Shown piece by piece: positions 26,369 through 34,790 of a DNA stretch of 64,000 nt (position 1 is the first letter of the stretch; each line of letters begins with the position of its first letter). The stretch covers positions 237,212-301,211 of the forward strand of contig JAFEBH010000013.1 of the NCBI GenBank assembly GCA_018242765.1, written 5' to 3'. The notes under the pieces were generated by a model that had not been told where the DNA came from, did not search any database, and was given only the letters and a program-made list of their open reading frames with translations. The position numbers were made by a program, and so were the translations under genes. The DNA is from Nitrospira sp. (GTDB lineage: Bacteria > Nitrospirota > Nitrospiria > Nitrospirales > Nitrospiraceae).

Positions 26369-27430
26369 GTGAGAGACGTGCTGATGGGAGTCCGGCGGGA
26401 TAACACGAAGAGTGTGTCGAGCAGAGTCGTCCTGTGGTTCGTGATGCTCATAATGTCGGTCATCCCAACGGTATATGTGGGAGCAGCGGATGACATCATC
26501 CTTCTCAAGAACGGCGACCGCATCACGGGCAAGATACGATCTTTGGAATCCGACCAGATCGAAATCGCGACTTCCTATGCAGGAACCATCAGAATCGGAG
26601 TGGGAGAGATTCGGCGTCTTCAGCCGGCCATGCCGTTGTCGGTGACCGTGCACAAAGATGTGACGGTTCCCGAAGAGGTCGGCGAACGGGATGGAGATTA
26701 TGTGATGGTGAAAGAGTTGTCGGCCGATGGACCGTTGCGCCTTGAAGACATTAAGGCGATCGGTGTGAAGACCTTGTACCAACGTGGCAATATCAATTTG
26801 GGCGGGAACCATACGTCCGGAAATTCAAGCACGAATGCCTTGAACGCATCTGCAACATACCTTTTCCGCGAACGATGGCATCGCGTGCAGATGAACGGCA
26901 ATTTCAACCGCGGTGAGGCGAACGGGCGCTTGGCTGCCGAAAATGCCACCGCTACCATGGCGTACGACTATCTGTTCTCACGACAGGTCTTCCTCTCCGG
27001 CCAACTCTTGGAAGAGCACGACCGGTTTCAGGATTTGACGCTCCGCAGCACAACTACGGTAGCTCTGGGGTATTACTTTTTCGACCGTACCAAGCATGCC
27101 CTCTCGATCGGTGTCGGTCCAGCCTTCGTCTACGAGAAGTTTCGGCCGAATCCCTCGACGGTCACACCAGCTGCCTCGTGGTTCGTGCGTTGGTATCAGG
27201 ATCTACCTGGCGGGAGAGTAACCCTGTTTCATAACCATCAGGGATACCAAGACGTCATGAACCACATGGGAACGCGGATCGCGGCACAGCAGGGGGTTCG
27301 GGTGCATGTCTATGACCCCATTTCGTTGTATTTCGAGTATAATATGCGCTTTAATTCTAATCCGGTACCTGGCCGGAAAACGGTGGACTCGTCACTGATC
27401 TTTGGGGTGAGCTATGTCTTCGAACGGTAG
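26369..27430 (+). CDS. DUF481 (YdiY-like) outer-membrane protein
   Basis: 353 residues from a GTG at 26369; the ATG at 26384 gives a more compact signal peptide (V-V-L-W-F-V-M-L-I-M-S-V-I-P, cleavage near V-G-A-A). The mature N-terminus has an Sm-like small barrel (I-I-L-L-K-N-G-D-R-I-T-G-K-I). DUF481 follows from about residue 150: G-N-I-N-L-G-G-N-H-T-S-G-N-S-S-T-N-A-L-N, the salt-induced outer-membrane protein pattern, with later strands ending Y-V-F-E-R. Probably a porin-like barrel; ligand unknown. The stop overlaps the start of the lipoprotein gene, so the two form an operon. Confidence 0.85.
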   Translation: MRDVLMGVRRDNTKSVSSRVVLWFVMLIMSVIPTVYVGAADDIILLKNGDRITGKIRSLESDQIEIATSYAGTIRIGVGEIRRLQPAMPLSVTVHKDVTVPEEVGERDGDYVMVKELSADGPLRLEDIKAIGVKTLYQRGNINLGGNHTSGNSSTNALNASATYLFRERWHRVQMNGNFNRGEANGRLAAENATATMAYDYLFSRQVFLSGQLLEEHDRFQDLTLRSTTTVALGYYFFDRTKHALSIGVGPAFVYEKFRPNPSTVTPAASWFVRWYQDLPGGRVTLFHNHQGYQDVMNHMGTRIAAQQGVRVHVYDPISLYFEYNMRFNSNPVPGRKTVDSSLIFGVSYVFER

Positions 27431-27989
27431 CAAGACAGAGTGCGCGGTGTCGCGCATGAAGCCGGTGCCTGTGGCGACTATCCTCCTCTCAAGCCTACTG
27501 ACACTCTCCCTATGGGGATGCGGTGGCATCCCTCGCAAGTATGTGAACATGGCTGAACCAGGATTGACGCTCACGGCGATTGACTCTGATCCGGATCGAT
27601 ATCGAGGAAGAGTCACAATACTCGGGGGCACAATAGTCGAAGAAGAGGAACGTGAAGACCAGCTATTCATACGACTGACCAACCGCCCGCTCGATCAGGA
27701 TTACAGGCCTCATCGTCCAATTGATCTGCAGGGTCCAGAGGGAGGCCACTACTGGGTGGTGGTGAAAGGCAAAATACCCCGTGGGTATCACAACTGGGCG
27801 CGCGTGACGGTGGTCGCACGTGTAACGGGTCTTCGACGACACGGTCAAGAACCGGTGTTCGCACTCCTCTACGTGCGAGGCTGGGGAATGAACCCAGCTC
27901 ATGACATGGCTTGGGAGGAAACGATCGATGCCAACTATCTCCCCTCGGTACCTTCCAGTGTCGGACGTGAGTATGACCCCAGCCGTTAG
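27414..27989 (+). CDS. Slp-family outer-membrane lipoprotein
   Basis: 191 residues from the ATG at 27414 (GGGGTGAG upstream, overlapping the DUF481 gene by 17 bp). The second ATG at 27456 gives a classical lipoprotein signal (A-T-I-L-L-S-S-L-L-T-L) but has no clear ribosome site. The lipobox is L-W-G-C with Gly after Cys. Then G-G-x-I-V-E-E-E-E and Y-R-G-R-V-T-I-L, and the family-like H-Y-W-V-V-V-K-G and V-T-V-V-A-R-V-T-G. Slp of E. coli is a starvation-inducible lipoprotein; here the role is inferred as envelope stability, together with the preceding barrel. Confidence 0.8.
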   Translation: MSSNGSKTECAVSRMKPVPVATILLSSLLTLSLWGCGGIPRKYVNMAEPGLTLTAIDSDPDRYRGRVTILGGTIVEEEEREDQLFIRLTNRPLDQDYRPHRPIDLQGPEGGHYWVVVKGKIPRGYHNWARVTVVARVTGLRRHGQEPVFALLYVRGWGMNPAHDMAWEETIDANYLPSVPSSVGREYDPSR

Positions 27990-28069
27990 AAGGCAGGCTC
28001 CTGGCATGCGACCCGGCGGAACCTCTTGGAGCGGGATCCGGTCGACACAATAGATCCGAGGAAAATCTG

Positions 28070-28186
28070 ATGAATTATAAAATCCAGACGGCGATCAGTG
28101 AGATTTCCTTTGTTTTGCACAGGGACGGATTGAAGTCAGGGATAATACAGACTTTCCCTCATGCAAAATGGTCTGAACTCTTTTAA
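28070..28186 (+). CDS. Possible 38-residue protein
   Basis: GAGGAAA lies about six bases before an ATG that opens MNYKIQTAISEISFVLHRDG and runs to a TAA at 28184. No family recognised. The reading frame is short enough to be chance. Confidence 0.25.
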   Translation: MNYKIQTAISEISFVLHRDGLKSGIIQTFPHAKWSELF

Positions 28187-28369
28187 AAGGTGATCGGCAG
28201 TCGCCGGTACAGAATCCAAATGAACAGGCACACGAAGAACAAGACTCCGAAGGTGATCCATGCCGACGTTTGGTGGAGTAGTTGAGAGAACGTGCCCCAT
28301 CCTTCTCCTAGGACTTGCGTTTCACAGCGCGATGATCTTGCCAGACGACATGGTTCAGATGCGTGCATC

Positions 28370-28720
28370 GTCGAATAGCGACCCCGGTGGTGTGGATCCG
28401 GCTGTACCGCAGAATCGCTGCGGTGGTGACGCTACTCTGGTCAATAGGGATTTTGCAGGGCACCTCTGGGGACCCATAGCTTTGCGGAAAAAGGTCTGAG
28501 CAGCGGCCTGATCACGCTGAGGCGTCAGCAAAACATCAACGGTGTACCCTGTTTGGTCTACTGCCCAGTACAAGTGGGTATATCTCCCCATAATTTTCAT
28601 GTACGTCTCATTCATCTACCAACGCCATCCCACCAGACGCGGCTGGTTGCGAAAGGCTTTCTCCATCTCCGACGTGCACTTGATGCCTCACCGATTCAGT
28701 GGGGAGTGACCGACAGCCAC
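28370..28720 (-). pseudogene. IS6-family transposase remnant
   Basis: On the minus strand, M-N-E-T-Y-M-K-I-M-G-R-Y-T-H-L-Y-W-A-V-D and V-D-V-L-L-T-P-Q-R-D, then F-F-R-K-A-M, match the DDE region of IS6/IS26-type transposases (D-E-T-Y-x-K-V-x-G-x-W-x-Y-L-Y-R-A-V-D). The first catalytic Asp position reads Asn and is directly preceded by a stop codon. Past F-R-K-A-M the homology shifts frame into K-I-P-I-D-Q-S-S-V-T-T-A-A. Several lesions therefore inactivate it. It lies just upstream of the aldo/keto reductase gene and no terminal repeats were identified. Confidence 0.75.
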
Positions 28721-28809
28721 GCCTCCTCCTGCATCGGGGGGCTTCATCCCGAAGTTGAGACTACCAGCCTGAACTGTGTATGGTACCAGCATTCATAGGA
28801 GATGCTGCG

Positions 28810-29649
28810 ATGCCATTGACTACCTATAATAACGTCATGATTCCCTCATTTATGTACGGCACGGCTTGGAAGAAAGAGGCCACCACCGGGCTGGTGCTGC
28901 AAGCGGTGGAAGCGGGATTCACGGCGATCGATACGGCGAATCAACTCGTGCATTACGATGAGGCGCGAGTGGGGGAGGCGCTCGTACAACTCACGAAGCA
29001 GGGCATCGCCCGCGACAAATTGTTTCTGCAAACCAAGTTCACCCCGGTCAATGGTCAGGATCATCGCCTGCCGTACGATGCGCGGGCAAGTATCACCACC
29101 CAGGTGCTGCAGTCGTTCGCCAGTTCCCTCGATCATCTCCATACGGACTATCTTGATTCGTATGTCCTGCATGGCCCCTATTCCCGACGAGGCTTAGGAG
29201 CTGAGGATTGGGAGGTCTGGGCGGCGATCGAGTCCCTCTACGACGCCGGTAAGACAAAGACGATTGGGATCAGCAATGTCTCAGCGGAGCAGTTGACTGT
29301 GCTCTGTATGCAAGCCAAGCACAAGCCGATGATGGTGCAGAATCGCTGTTACGCGGCGTTCGGGTGGGATCAAGAAGTGCGCGAAATATGCCGGGAGAAC
29401 CAGATCATTTATCAGGGGTTTTCTCTTCTGACTGCTAACCGCGAGGTCTTCGCTGAATCGGCTATCCGGACGATGGCAGCCAAGTATCATACCGGCCTCG
29501 CCCAGATCGTGTTTCGCTTTTCACAGCAGGTCGGCATGCTGCCTTTGACCGGCACCACCAACCAGCAACACATGCGAGAAGATCTTGCGTCTGATGGGTT
29601 CACGCTCTTGCCAGATGAATTAGCGATGATCGAGGCTATCGGACAATAG
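28810..29649 (+). CDS. Aldo/keto reductase
   Basis: 279 residues from the ATG at 28810, with AGGAGA upstream; the frame from 28780 lacks a site. NADPH-dependent oxidoreductase with a TIM-barrel fold. The catalytic tetrad is visible: D in A-I-D-T-A, Y in L-V-H-Y-D-E, K in L-Q-T-K-F, and H in V-L-H-G-P. Cofactor-site G-I-S-N-V and L-P-L-T-G-T-T are conserved. It resembles the AKR subgroup acting on small aldehydes, but substrate cannot be deduced. DUF488 follows with a one-base gap, so they form an operon. Confidence 0.9.
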   Translation: MPLTTYNNVMIPSFMYGTAWKKEATTGLVLQAVEAGFTAIDTANQLVHYDEARVGEALVQLTKQGIARDKLFLQTKFTPVNGQDHRLPYDARASITTQVLQSFASSLDHLHTDYLDSYVLHGPYSRRGLGAEDWEVWAAIESLYDAGKTKTIGISNVSAEQLTVLCMQAKHKPMMVQNRCYAAFGWDQEVREICRENQIIYQGFSLLTANREVFAESAIRTMAAKYHTGLAQIVFRFSQQVGMLPLTGTTNQQHMREDLASDGFTLLPDELAMIEAIGQ

Positions 29650-29656
29650 CGTGTGC

Positions 29657-30025
29657 ATGAAGGTGTTCATCAAACGGATTTATGAACCGGTGGCCAAGTC
29701 GGATGGCTTCCGCGTGTTGGTCGATCGCCTGTGGCCACGTGGGCTTTCCAAATCTGAAGTGAAGCTTGATCTATGGCTTCCAGACCTCGGTCCATCGACC
29801 GCTCTCCGCCAATGGTTCAACCACGACCCTGCTCGATGGAAGGAATTCAACCGTCGCTACTTTGCTGAATTGAAAGACAAAACGGCCCTCCTGACAGCGA
29901 TCACCGAACAGGCCAAGACCCGTTCCGTGACGCTTCTCTATTCCGCTAAGGACGAAGAGCATAACCAGGCCGTCGCGCTACGAAGTTATCTACTACAGTT
30001 ACAAGACAAGCAGGGGCATATCTGA
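29657..30025 (+). CDS. DUF488 family protein
   Basis: 122 residues from the ATG at 29657; a GTG at 29651 is an alternative. Family signature: F-R-V-L-V-D-R-L-W-P-R-G-L-S-K, then L-W-L-P-D-L-G-P-S-T-x-L-R-Q-W-F and T-L-L-Y-S-A-K-D-E-E-H-N-Q-A. Function of DUF488 is not established; members are small cytoplasmic proteins with an invariant R-P-R/W-P-R-G motif. Lies between the aldo/keto reductase and a C39-like gene, all on one strand with gaps of 7 and 11 bases. Confidence 0.88.
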   Translation: MKVFIKRIYEPVAKSDGFRVLVDRLWPRGLSKSEVKLDLWLPDLGPSTALRQWFNHDPARWKEFNRRYFAELKDKTALLTAITEQAKTRSVTLLYSAKDEEHNQAVALRSYLLQLQDKQGHI

Positions 30026-30036
30026 GCAAACACGTT

Positions 30037-30441
30037 GTGCAGTTGGAACAGACCGGCTGTGGCATCGCTGCCGTGGCTGCGATTGCCGGTGTATCCTATC
30101 GTCAAGCTCAACGGACTGCGAATGGCCTCGGCATCTTTGCCGGCGATCGTCGTTTGTGGTCTGAAACCGGCCATGTCCGCCGCCTCTTGAGAGAGTATTG
30201 CCTACGGCCGGCATCGATCGAGCGGCCCTTTCGTTCATGGAATAGCCTTCCGAATTTGGCGTTGCTCGCCGTCAAATGGCATTACGGACAGGGTCGGCCA
30301 TACTGGCATTGGGTAGTGTTTGTCCGAGATCATGAGGGGGAACGGGTGTTGGACTCGAAGCGGTTGCTGAAGCGGCATGTGAGAACTGACTTCGGAAGAA
30401 TGAAGCCAAAGTGGTACATAGCGGTAGCGAAGAATCGCTGA
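30037..30441 (+). CDS. Peptidase C39-like (papain-fold) protein
   Basis: 134 residues from the GTG at 30037. Translating from a CTG at 30022 would add S-K-H-V-V, which reads like the natural N-terminus, so the start is uncertain. Catalytic-type residues: Cys in Q-T-G-C-G-I-A-A-V-A-A-I-A-G-V (nucleophile helix), His in Y-W-H-W-V-V-F-V-R, and Asp in R-V-L-D-S. This is the order of C39 bacteriocin-processing peptidases, but without the ABC transporter or a signal peptide. Third gene of an apparent operon with the aldo/keto reductase and DUF488. Substrate unknown. Confidence 0.7.
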   Translation: MQLEQTGCGIAAVAAIAGVSYRQAQRTANGLGIFAGDRRLWSETGHVRRLLREYCLRPASIERPFRSWNSLPNLALLAVKWHYGQGRPYWHWVVFVRDHEGERVLDSKRLLKRHVRTDFGRMKPKWYIAVAKNR

Positions 30442-30577
30442 ACGGCGCGCTTCCTCTGGTCAACACTACTGAGTTTGATGTTCTTCTAACATATGGATGT
30501 GGGTGTCCGATGGTACATGGTTTATCGGTGGAGAGGGGAGGCTTGCCCTAGAAGGCGACGCCGGGTAATGTGTTTTG

Positions 30578-30730
30578 ATGGACGACACGGTTTGGACGAT
30601 TCTCATCGGGATCGGTGGGGTGGTGCTGTGGATGGTGATTCACCAGCGGTATCGCCGCTGGAAGGCCGGCAAGTTAGCTGACAAGATGTTGGACGACGTG
30701 ATCAAAGGCAAGGACGCTTTTCGGCGGTAA
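30578..30730 (+). CDS. 50-residue single-helix membrane protein
   Basis: MDDTVWTILIGIGGVVLWMV then I-H-Q-R-Y-R-R-W-K-A-G-K: one membrane helix followed by a basic, cytoplasmic tail with K-L-A-D-K-M-L-D-D-V. No classical ribosome site was identified. Composition and positive-inside pattern support a real protein. Family not recognised. Confidence 0.45.
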   Translation: MDDTVWTILIGIGGVVLWMVIHQRYRRWKAGKLADKMLDDVIKGKDAFRR

Positions 30731-30762
30731 AGCGAGAGCTTCCAGTCTTTATCGCTAAGTGA

Positions 30763-30951
30763 GTGAACGATCAGGGCTTGTCGCTTTCTGGTATGAAATC
30801 CCGCATGCAACGGGGACGCACGAAGGTCGAGCAGATGCTCGACAACCGTTGCATGATCGAACTGGATCGCCGAAGTGGGATCGTCGATTATGAAGTGCGC
30901 AACAGGGGGTGTGATTCCTGCAGTCTATCGTCTCCAAAGGCCGACAGGTGA
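30763..30951 (+). pseudogene. sigZ: C-terminal remnant of an ECF sigma factor (SigZ-like)
   Basis: About 60 residues match the end of SigZ-type RNA polymerase sigma factors: G-L-S-L-S-G-M-K-S-R-M-Q-R-G-R-T-K-V-E-Q-M-L (region 4.2 helix), then C-M-I-E-L-D-R-R-S-G-I-V-D-Y-E-V-R and a C-D-S-C ending. Regions 2 and the start of region 4 are missing, so it cannot work as a sigma factor. Its stop overlaps the GTG start of the flavoprotein gene. A short SigZ-type anti-regulator is not visible nearby. Confidence 0.75.
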
Positions 30952-32177
30952 AGGTTGTCATTATCGGTGGTGGTCCGGCCGGACTCATGGCTGCCGAAGC
31001 GGCAGTGACAGTCGGTGCTGAGGTCGAGCTGTATGATGCCATGCCGTCGGTTGGGCGGAAGTTCCTCCTGGCAGGAAAAGGTGGCTTGAATCTCACACAT
31101 TCGGAGTCAATAGAATCCTTCCTTTCACGCTATGGCACCCGGCGGGCGTTCATCGAGCCGGCGATCAGATCATTTCCCCCAGCGGCTCTCCGGACCTGGG
31201 CTCGTGAACTTGGTGTGGAGACGTTCGTTGGGACGTCTGGACGCATCTTTCCCACTGACTTGAAAGCGGCGCCGCTCTTACGGGCATGGTTGCGTCGGTT
31301 GAAGCAGCATGGTGTCCAGTTTCATGTTCGACATCGATGGTGCGGCTGGGATGAGCAGGGGAGACTTCGTTTTCTTGCCTCAAGGGGGATGTCACTCATC
31401 CAGGCGGATGCGGTGGTATTGGCCTTAGGTGGAGGCAGTTGGCCTCAACTGGGATCCGATGGTGCATGGGTGAACATGCTATCCGACCGACATGTGCCAG
31501 TTGTCCCCTTGCAGCCAGCCAATTGCGGTTTTGATGTCCAGTGGAGCGAGCATGTACGTACAAGGTTTGCTGGACATCCCGTCAAAACGGTGACGATCAC
31601 GATGAAGGCTGCGGACGGTTCAAGGATCCGTCGCAAGGGAGAGTTCGTCATCACAACATACGGTGTGGAAGGCGGGATCATCTACACGGTCTCTGCCACG
31701 ATTCGCGATATGATCGCTGCCGAAGGAAGGGCGACTATCTGGCTTGATCTCGTTCCAGATCGACCGCTGACGCGACTGGCACAGGATCTTTCACGTCCAC
31801 GCGGAAAACGTACGCTTGCGACGCATCTCGCACGATATGCCGGACTCACCGGAGTGAAAGCAGGCCTTTTGCGCGAGGTTGTGTCAAACGAAGTATTAGC
31901 CGATCCTGTTCGCTTGGCAGCTGCTATCAAGTCCCTCCCGCTGATGCTGGTCGTTCCCAGGCCGCTGAAGGAAGCCATCAGTACAGCTGGTGGTGTCTCG
32001 TTCGAAGCACTTGATGGCGACTTGATGGTGCGTTCCCTCCCCGGTGTGTTCTGTGCGGGAGAAATGTTGGATTGGGAAGCACCGACAGGCGGCTATCTGC
32101 TCACAGCCTGTCTCGCAACCGGTCGTCTTGCAGGAATGAAGGCTGCGCAATGGAGCCAGGTACGTGCGTCGCCATAA
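30948..32177 (+). CDS. HI0933/BaiN-like FAD-dependent oxidoreductase
   Basis: 409 residues, starting at a GTG that overlaps the preceding remnant by four bases. Rossmann FAD site V-V-I-I-G-G-G-P-A-G-L-M-A-A-E-A-A. The family's G-R-K-F-L-L-A-G-K-G-G-L-N-L-T-H-S block follows, then G-T-S-G-R-I-F-P and a second nucleotide-site segment V-V-L-A-L-G-G-G-S-W-P-Q-L-G. The C-terminus holds G-V-F-C-A-G-E-M-L-D-W-E-A-P-T-G-G-Y. This matches the TIGR03862-type flavoprotein branch. Substrate unknown; cytoplasmic. Confidence 0.92.
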   Translation: MKVVIIGGGPAGLMAAEAAVTVGAEVELYDAMPSVGRKFLLAGKGGLNLTHSESIESFLSRYGTRRAFIEPAIRSFPPAALRTWARELGVETFVGTSGRIFPTDLKAAPLLRAWLRRLKQHGVQFHVRHRWCGWDEQGRLRFLASRGMSLIQADAVVLALGGGSWPQLGSDGAWVNMLSDRHVPVVPLQPANCGFDVQWSEHVRTRFAGHPVKTVTITMKAADGSRIRRKGEFVITTYGVEGGIIYTVSATIRDMIAAEGRATIWLDLVPDRPLTRLAQDLSRPRGKRTLATHLARYAGLTGVKAGLLREVVSNEVLADPVRLAAAIKSLPLMLVVPRPLKEAISTAGGVSFEALDGDLMVRSLPGVFCAGEMLDWEAPTGGYLLTACLATGRLAGMKAAQWSQVRASP

Positions 32178-32216
32178 ACATAAGGATGTGGTATCAGCAA
32201 CGAGGATGGAGGGGGC

Positions 32217-32930
32217 TCAGCTCAACAGCCAATTCCAGAACGTGGTGAGCCAGCTGAAGATCATGTCGACCCACGAGGTGTCCGTTCCTGGAGGGTCCGC
32301 ACTCATCGACGGTGATGGGACTGATGGTGTGGCTGGTGATAGACTCGGTAGAGCAGGCGCAGGTTCTGGTAGCTGAGCTACGATGGGTTCTTGCGCTGGT
32401 AATTCTGACACGATTGCCGGTTCAGCGGCAAGGGCCTGAGCGATGGCCAGCTCCTCTTCATCCGATGCAACAGGTAGAGGGGCTTGAACCTCCTCCACTT
32501 CCTGTTTATAGTGCGCGGCCGTACTCTGCAATGATGCGCGCTCGTGCCGAAGGTCTGCGATCTTACGTGCAAGATTCCAACTCTGGTTCATCAACGCCGC
32601 AATCTGTCCTTTGAGTGAGGTCAGCATGGCCTCTGCCCGCTGTCTCATGACTGGCAACTGCTCTTCCTCACGCTGGATGGACGCGCGTAGTTCAGCCATG
32701 GTCGCGTCCTCATGCCGATTGGCGGCCTGTAGCCCAGCAATTTGCTGGTCAAGTTCCTTCACTTCGTCTCGAACCGATTCAAGTGCTCGTGCGTGTTCCT
32801 GTGCCTCGGCCTTCAGTCGTTCGTAAGCACTTCGACTGACGCAGCCAACTTCCGTGCATAGCACCCCCACGAGCACACACACAATGATCCGTTGCAGGAC
32901 TCCTGGGATTGTGGTGGTAGGGTTTGTCAT
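32217..32930 (-). CDS. Coiled-coil lipoprotein
   Basis: 237 residues from the ATG at 32930, with GAGGCGAGG upstream. A signal segment (V-L-Q-R-I-I-V-C-V-L-V-G-V-L) ends in a lipobox-like T-E-V-G-C, so the protein is probably lipid-anchored. A coiled coil spans about residues 35-145 (E-R-L-K-A-E-A-Q-E-H-A, K-E-L-D-Q-Q-I-A-G-L-Q-A-A). Then comes a Pro/Ala/Ser-rich linker and a hydrophobic Trp-rich end (W-V-D-M-I-F-S-W-L-T-T-F-W-N-W-L-L-S) that may touch a membrane. Divergent from the ferritin-like gene. Family not recognised. Confidence 0.7.
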   Translation of the reverse strand: MTNPTTTIPGVLQRIIVCVLVGVLCTEVGCVSRSAYERLKAEAQEHARALESVRDEVKELDQQIAGLQAANRHEDATMAELRASIQREEEQLPVMRQRAEAMLTSLKGQIAALMNQSWNLARKIADLRHERASLQSTAAHYKQEVEEVQAPLPVASDEEELAIAQALAAEPAIVSELPAQEPIVAQLPEPAPALPSLSPATPSVPSPSMSADPPGTDTSWVDMIFSWLTTFWNWLLS

Positions 32931-33143
32931 AGGCCTCGCCTCATGGGTTAGATTGACCAGAAGCACTCGTGCCTGGATGCGCTGTTGGTTCGATGGGGAG
33001 CCGGGCGAATGTCTCAAAAGCCGGTAAATGCTGCAAGCATGGCAAAGATGTACACAGATTGGGGTGGGGTGTCAAGTCCTTCGGTGATCGATAGCGTGCT
33101 TGCTTGGACAACGTGGGTCCGTTGTGCGTACCATGTGACCATC

Positions 33144-33752
33144 ATGACAACTGAGCCGCTCGTCTCCATTCAGCTTCCACCGGTCTGCGAAGCCGCCTTA
33201 CTTGAACGGTTTCTCAAAGCAGAAGCTATGGCTCTGTGGACGGTGCGATCGGCACAATTGCAGGATGTGCCTCCGAACATCTACATGTTTCTTAGAAAAC
33301 ATGAGGAAGATGAGCAGAAGCATCTGGCCCAATTTGAGACGTTGATCGGTCGGCAGCCGCGTGAACGCGATCGCCTTCCCTCTGTCCCACGACAATGGTC
33401 GGCATTAGCAGTGCAGATCTATGGATATGAATCATTGGGGTTGGAATTCGCTCGCCTCTTGTTGACCCTGCGGCCGGATCTTGCCTCGATTCTTAACGAC
33501 GAAATCGTTCATGTGGGCTTCTTCGAGCGAGAGGTTCGGCGCATTCTCTGTGGAGCTCCCGATGCTGCTGAGCAGGCACGCGCGTCGGCACGCGCGTGGT
33601 GGAGGAGATTACCCAAAACGGTCGGACGGTATTTGGAAGCGCCCGTACTCGACCCGTTTCGAGAACGTCTGACGACGCATATTCTTGAGACGGTCGAGCG
33701 AAGATTCGTGACGACGGGATTGCTGGAACAGAGGGTAGCGCTGCAGGGGTGA
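33144..33752 (+). CDS. Ferritin-like diiron protein
   Basis: 202 residues from the ATG at 33144. Four-helix bundle with two E-x-x-H motifs (E-Q-K-H in D-E-Q-K-H-L-A-Q-F, and E-I-V-H in L-N-D-E-I-V-H-V-G-F-F-E) plus Glu residues in F-L-K-A-E-A-M and Y-E-S-L-G-L-E-F, the pattern of a carboxylate-bridged diiron site. Likely a soluble oxidase or iron-binding protein; the substrate is unknown. No clear ribosome site; earlier in-frame starts reach 32985 but add an unconvincing segment. Its stop abuts the convergent accA stop with no gap. Confidence 0.75.
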   Translation: MTTEPLVSIQLPPVCEAALLERFLKAEAMALWTVRSAQLQDVPPNIYMFLRKHEEDEQKHLAQFETLIGRQPRERDRLPSVPRQWSALAVQIYGYESLGLEFARLLLTLRPDLASILNDEIVHVGFFEREVRRILCGAPDAAEQARASARAWWRRLPKTVGRYLEAPVLDPFRERLTTHILETVERRFVTTGLLEQRVALQG

Positions 33753-34724
33753 TTAGGCCGGTTCGACGACGAGGCCGGTTACGGCTCCCATCTTCCGGTA
33801 TTTCTGGTCTCGTTGTGCAACGAGTTGGTCGACCGGCAGATCAAGTAACTCAAACAGTTGGTTGGTGAGCGTCTTTCCGACAAGATCGCAGATCGCACCC
33901 GGTTCGCGGTGGGCTCCTCCCAGGGGTTCGGGCACGATGGTGTCAATCACGCCCAGCTCCAACAGGTCTTGGGCTGTCATTTTCAATGCTGATGCAGCCG
34001 TCGGAACTTTTTCTGGACTGTCCCACAGAATCGCGGCACATCCCTCCGGTGAAATCACCGAATAAACTGAATGCTCCAGCATCAAGACACGGTCGGCGAC
34101 ACCGAGCGCCAACGCTCCTCCGCTTCCACCTTCACCGATGACGACTGAGATAATCGGGACGGTCAACCGAGACATGACGAACAAGTTCCGTGCGATGGCT
34201 TCAGCTTGGCCCCGTTCTTCGGCGCCGATTCCAGGATAGGCTCCCGGTGTGTCGATAAAGGTCATGATGGGACGGTTGAACTTTTCCGCCAGCTTCATGA
34301 GACGGAGGGCTTTCCGGTACCCTTCCGGGTTTGGCATGCCGAAGTTTCGTTGCATGCGTTCTTTGAGCGTCTTGCCCTTCTGATGCCCGATCATCATCAC
34401 CGGGCGATCATTGAATCGGGCAAACCCCCCGACGATGGCCCGGTCATCTCCATAGACGCGGTCGCCATGAAGCTCAAGGAAATCTCGCGTCAGCGCATGA
34501 ATATAGTCGAGTGTGCTGGGCCGTTGAGGATGACGAGCGAGCTGTGTTCTCTGCCAGGGCGTTAGGTTCTTGTACAATTCGTGTTCGACCTGCGCCAGTT
34601 TGGCCCGAAGTTTTCGAATGTCGTTTTGGGAACTGGGCTTCCCGCTGGTTGCGGCAGCCGAGAGCTTCTCGATTTTTTCTTCGATTTCCCGGAGCGGCTT
34701 TTCAAACTCGAGATAGTCACGCAT
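33753..34724 (-). CDS. accA: Acetyl-CoA carboxylase carboxyltransferase, alpha subunit
   Basis: 323 residues, normal length. Transfers the carboxyl group from biotin to acetyl-CoA to make malonyl-CoA for fatty-acid synthesis, with AccD. N-terminal helices (Y-L-E-F-E-K-P-L-R-E-I-E-E-K-I), then the crotonase-like core: R-P-x-x-x-D-Y-I, L-H-G-D-R, G-H-Q-K-G, P-G-A-Y-P-G-I-G-A-E-E-R-G-Q-A-E-A-I-A, I-G-E-G-G-S-G-G-A-L-A-L-G, and V-I-S-P-E-G-C-A-A-I-L-W. Follows dnaE in the same direction (66-bp gap), a common gene order. Confidence 0.97.
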   Translation of the reverse strand: MRDYLEFEKPLREIEEKIEKLSAAATSGKPSSQNDIRKLRAKLAQVEHELYKNLTPWQRTQLARHPQRPSTLDYIHALTRDFLELHGDRVYGDDRAIVGGFARFNDRPVMMIGHQKGKTLKERMQRNFGMPNPEGYRKALRLMKLAEKFNRPIMTFIDTPGAYPGIGAEERGQAEAIARNLFVMSRLTVPIISVVIGEGGSGGALALGVADRVLMLEHSVYSVISPEGCAAILWDSPEKVPTAASALKMTAQDLLELGVIDTIVPEPLGGAHREPGAICDLVGKTLTNQLFELLDLPVDQLVAQRDQKYRKMGAVTGLVVEPA

Positions 34725-34790
34725 GGATGTCGGTCGATTCCTTCCGGCTGTTGCGGACCAGTTTTAACTGATCCCCAATAGTACTGGTTC

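Noticed and set aside
28183..28368. Minus-strand 61-codon frame ending in a membrane helix (WITFGVLFFVCLFIWILY).
   Set aside because: The helix is attractive, but there is no ribosome site, the N-terminal half is not protein-like and it lies against an IS remnant. A fragment is possible but cannot be supported.
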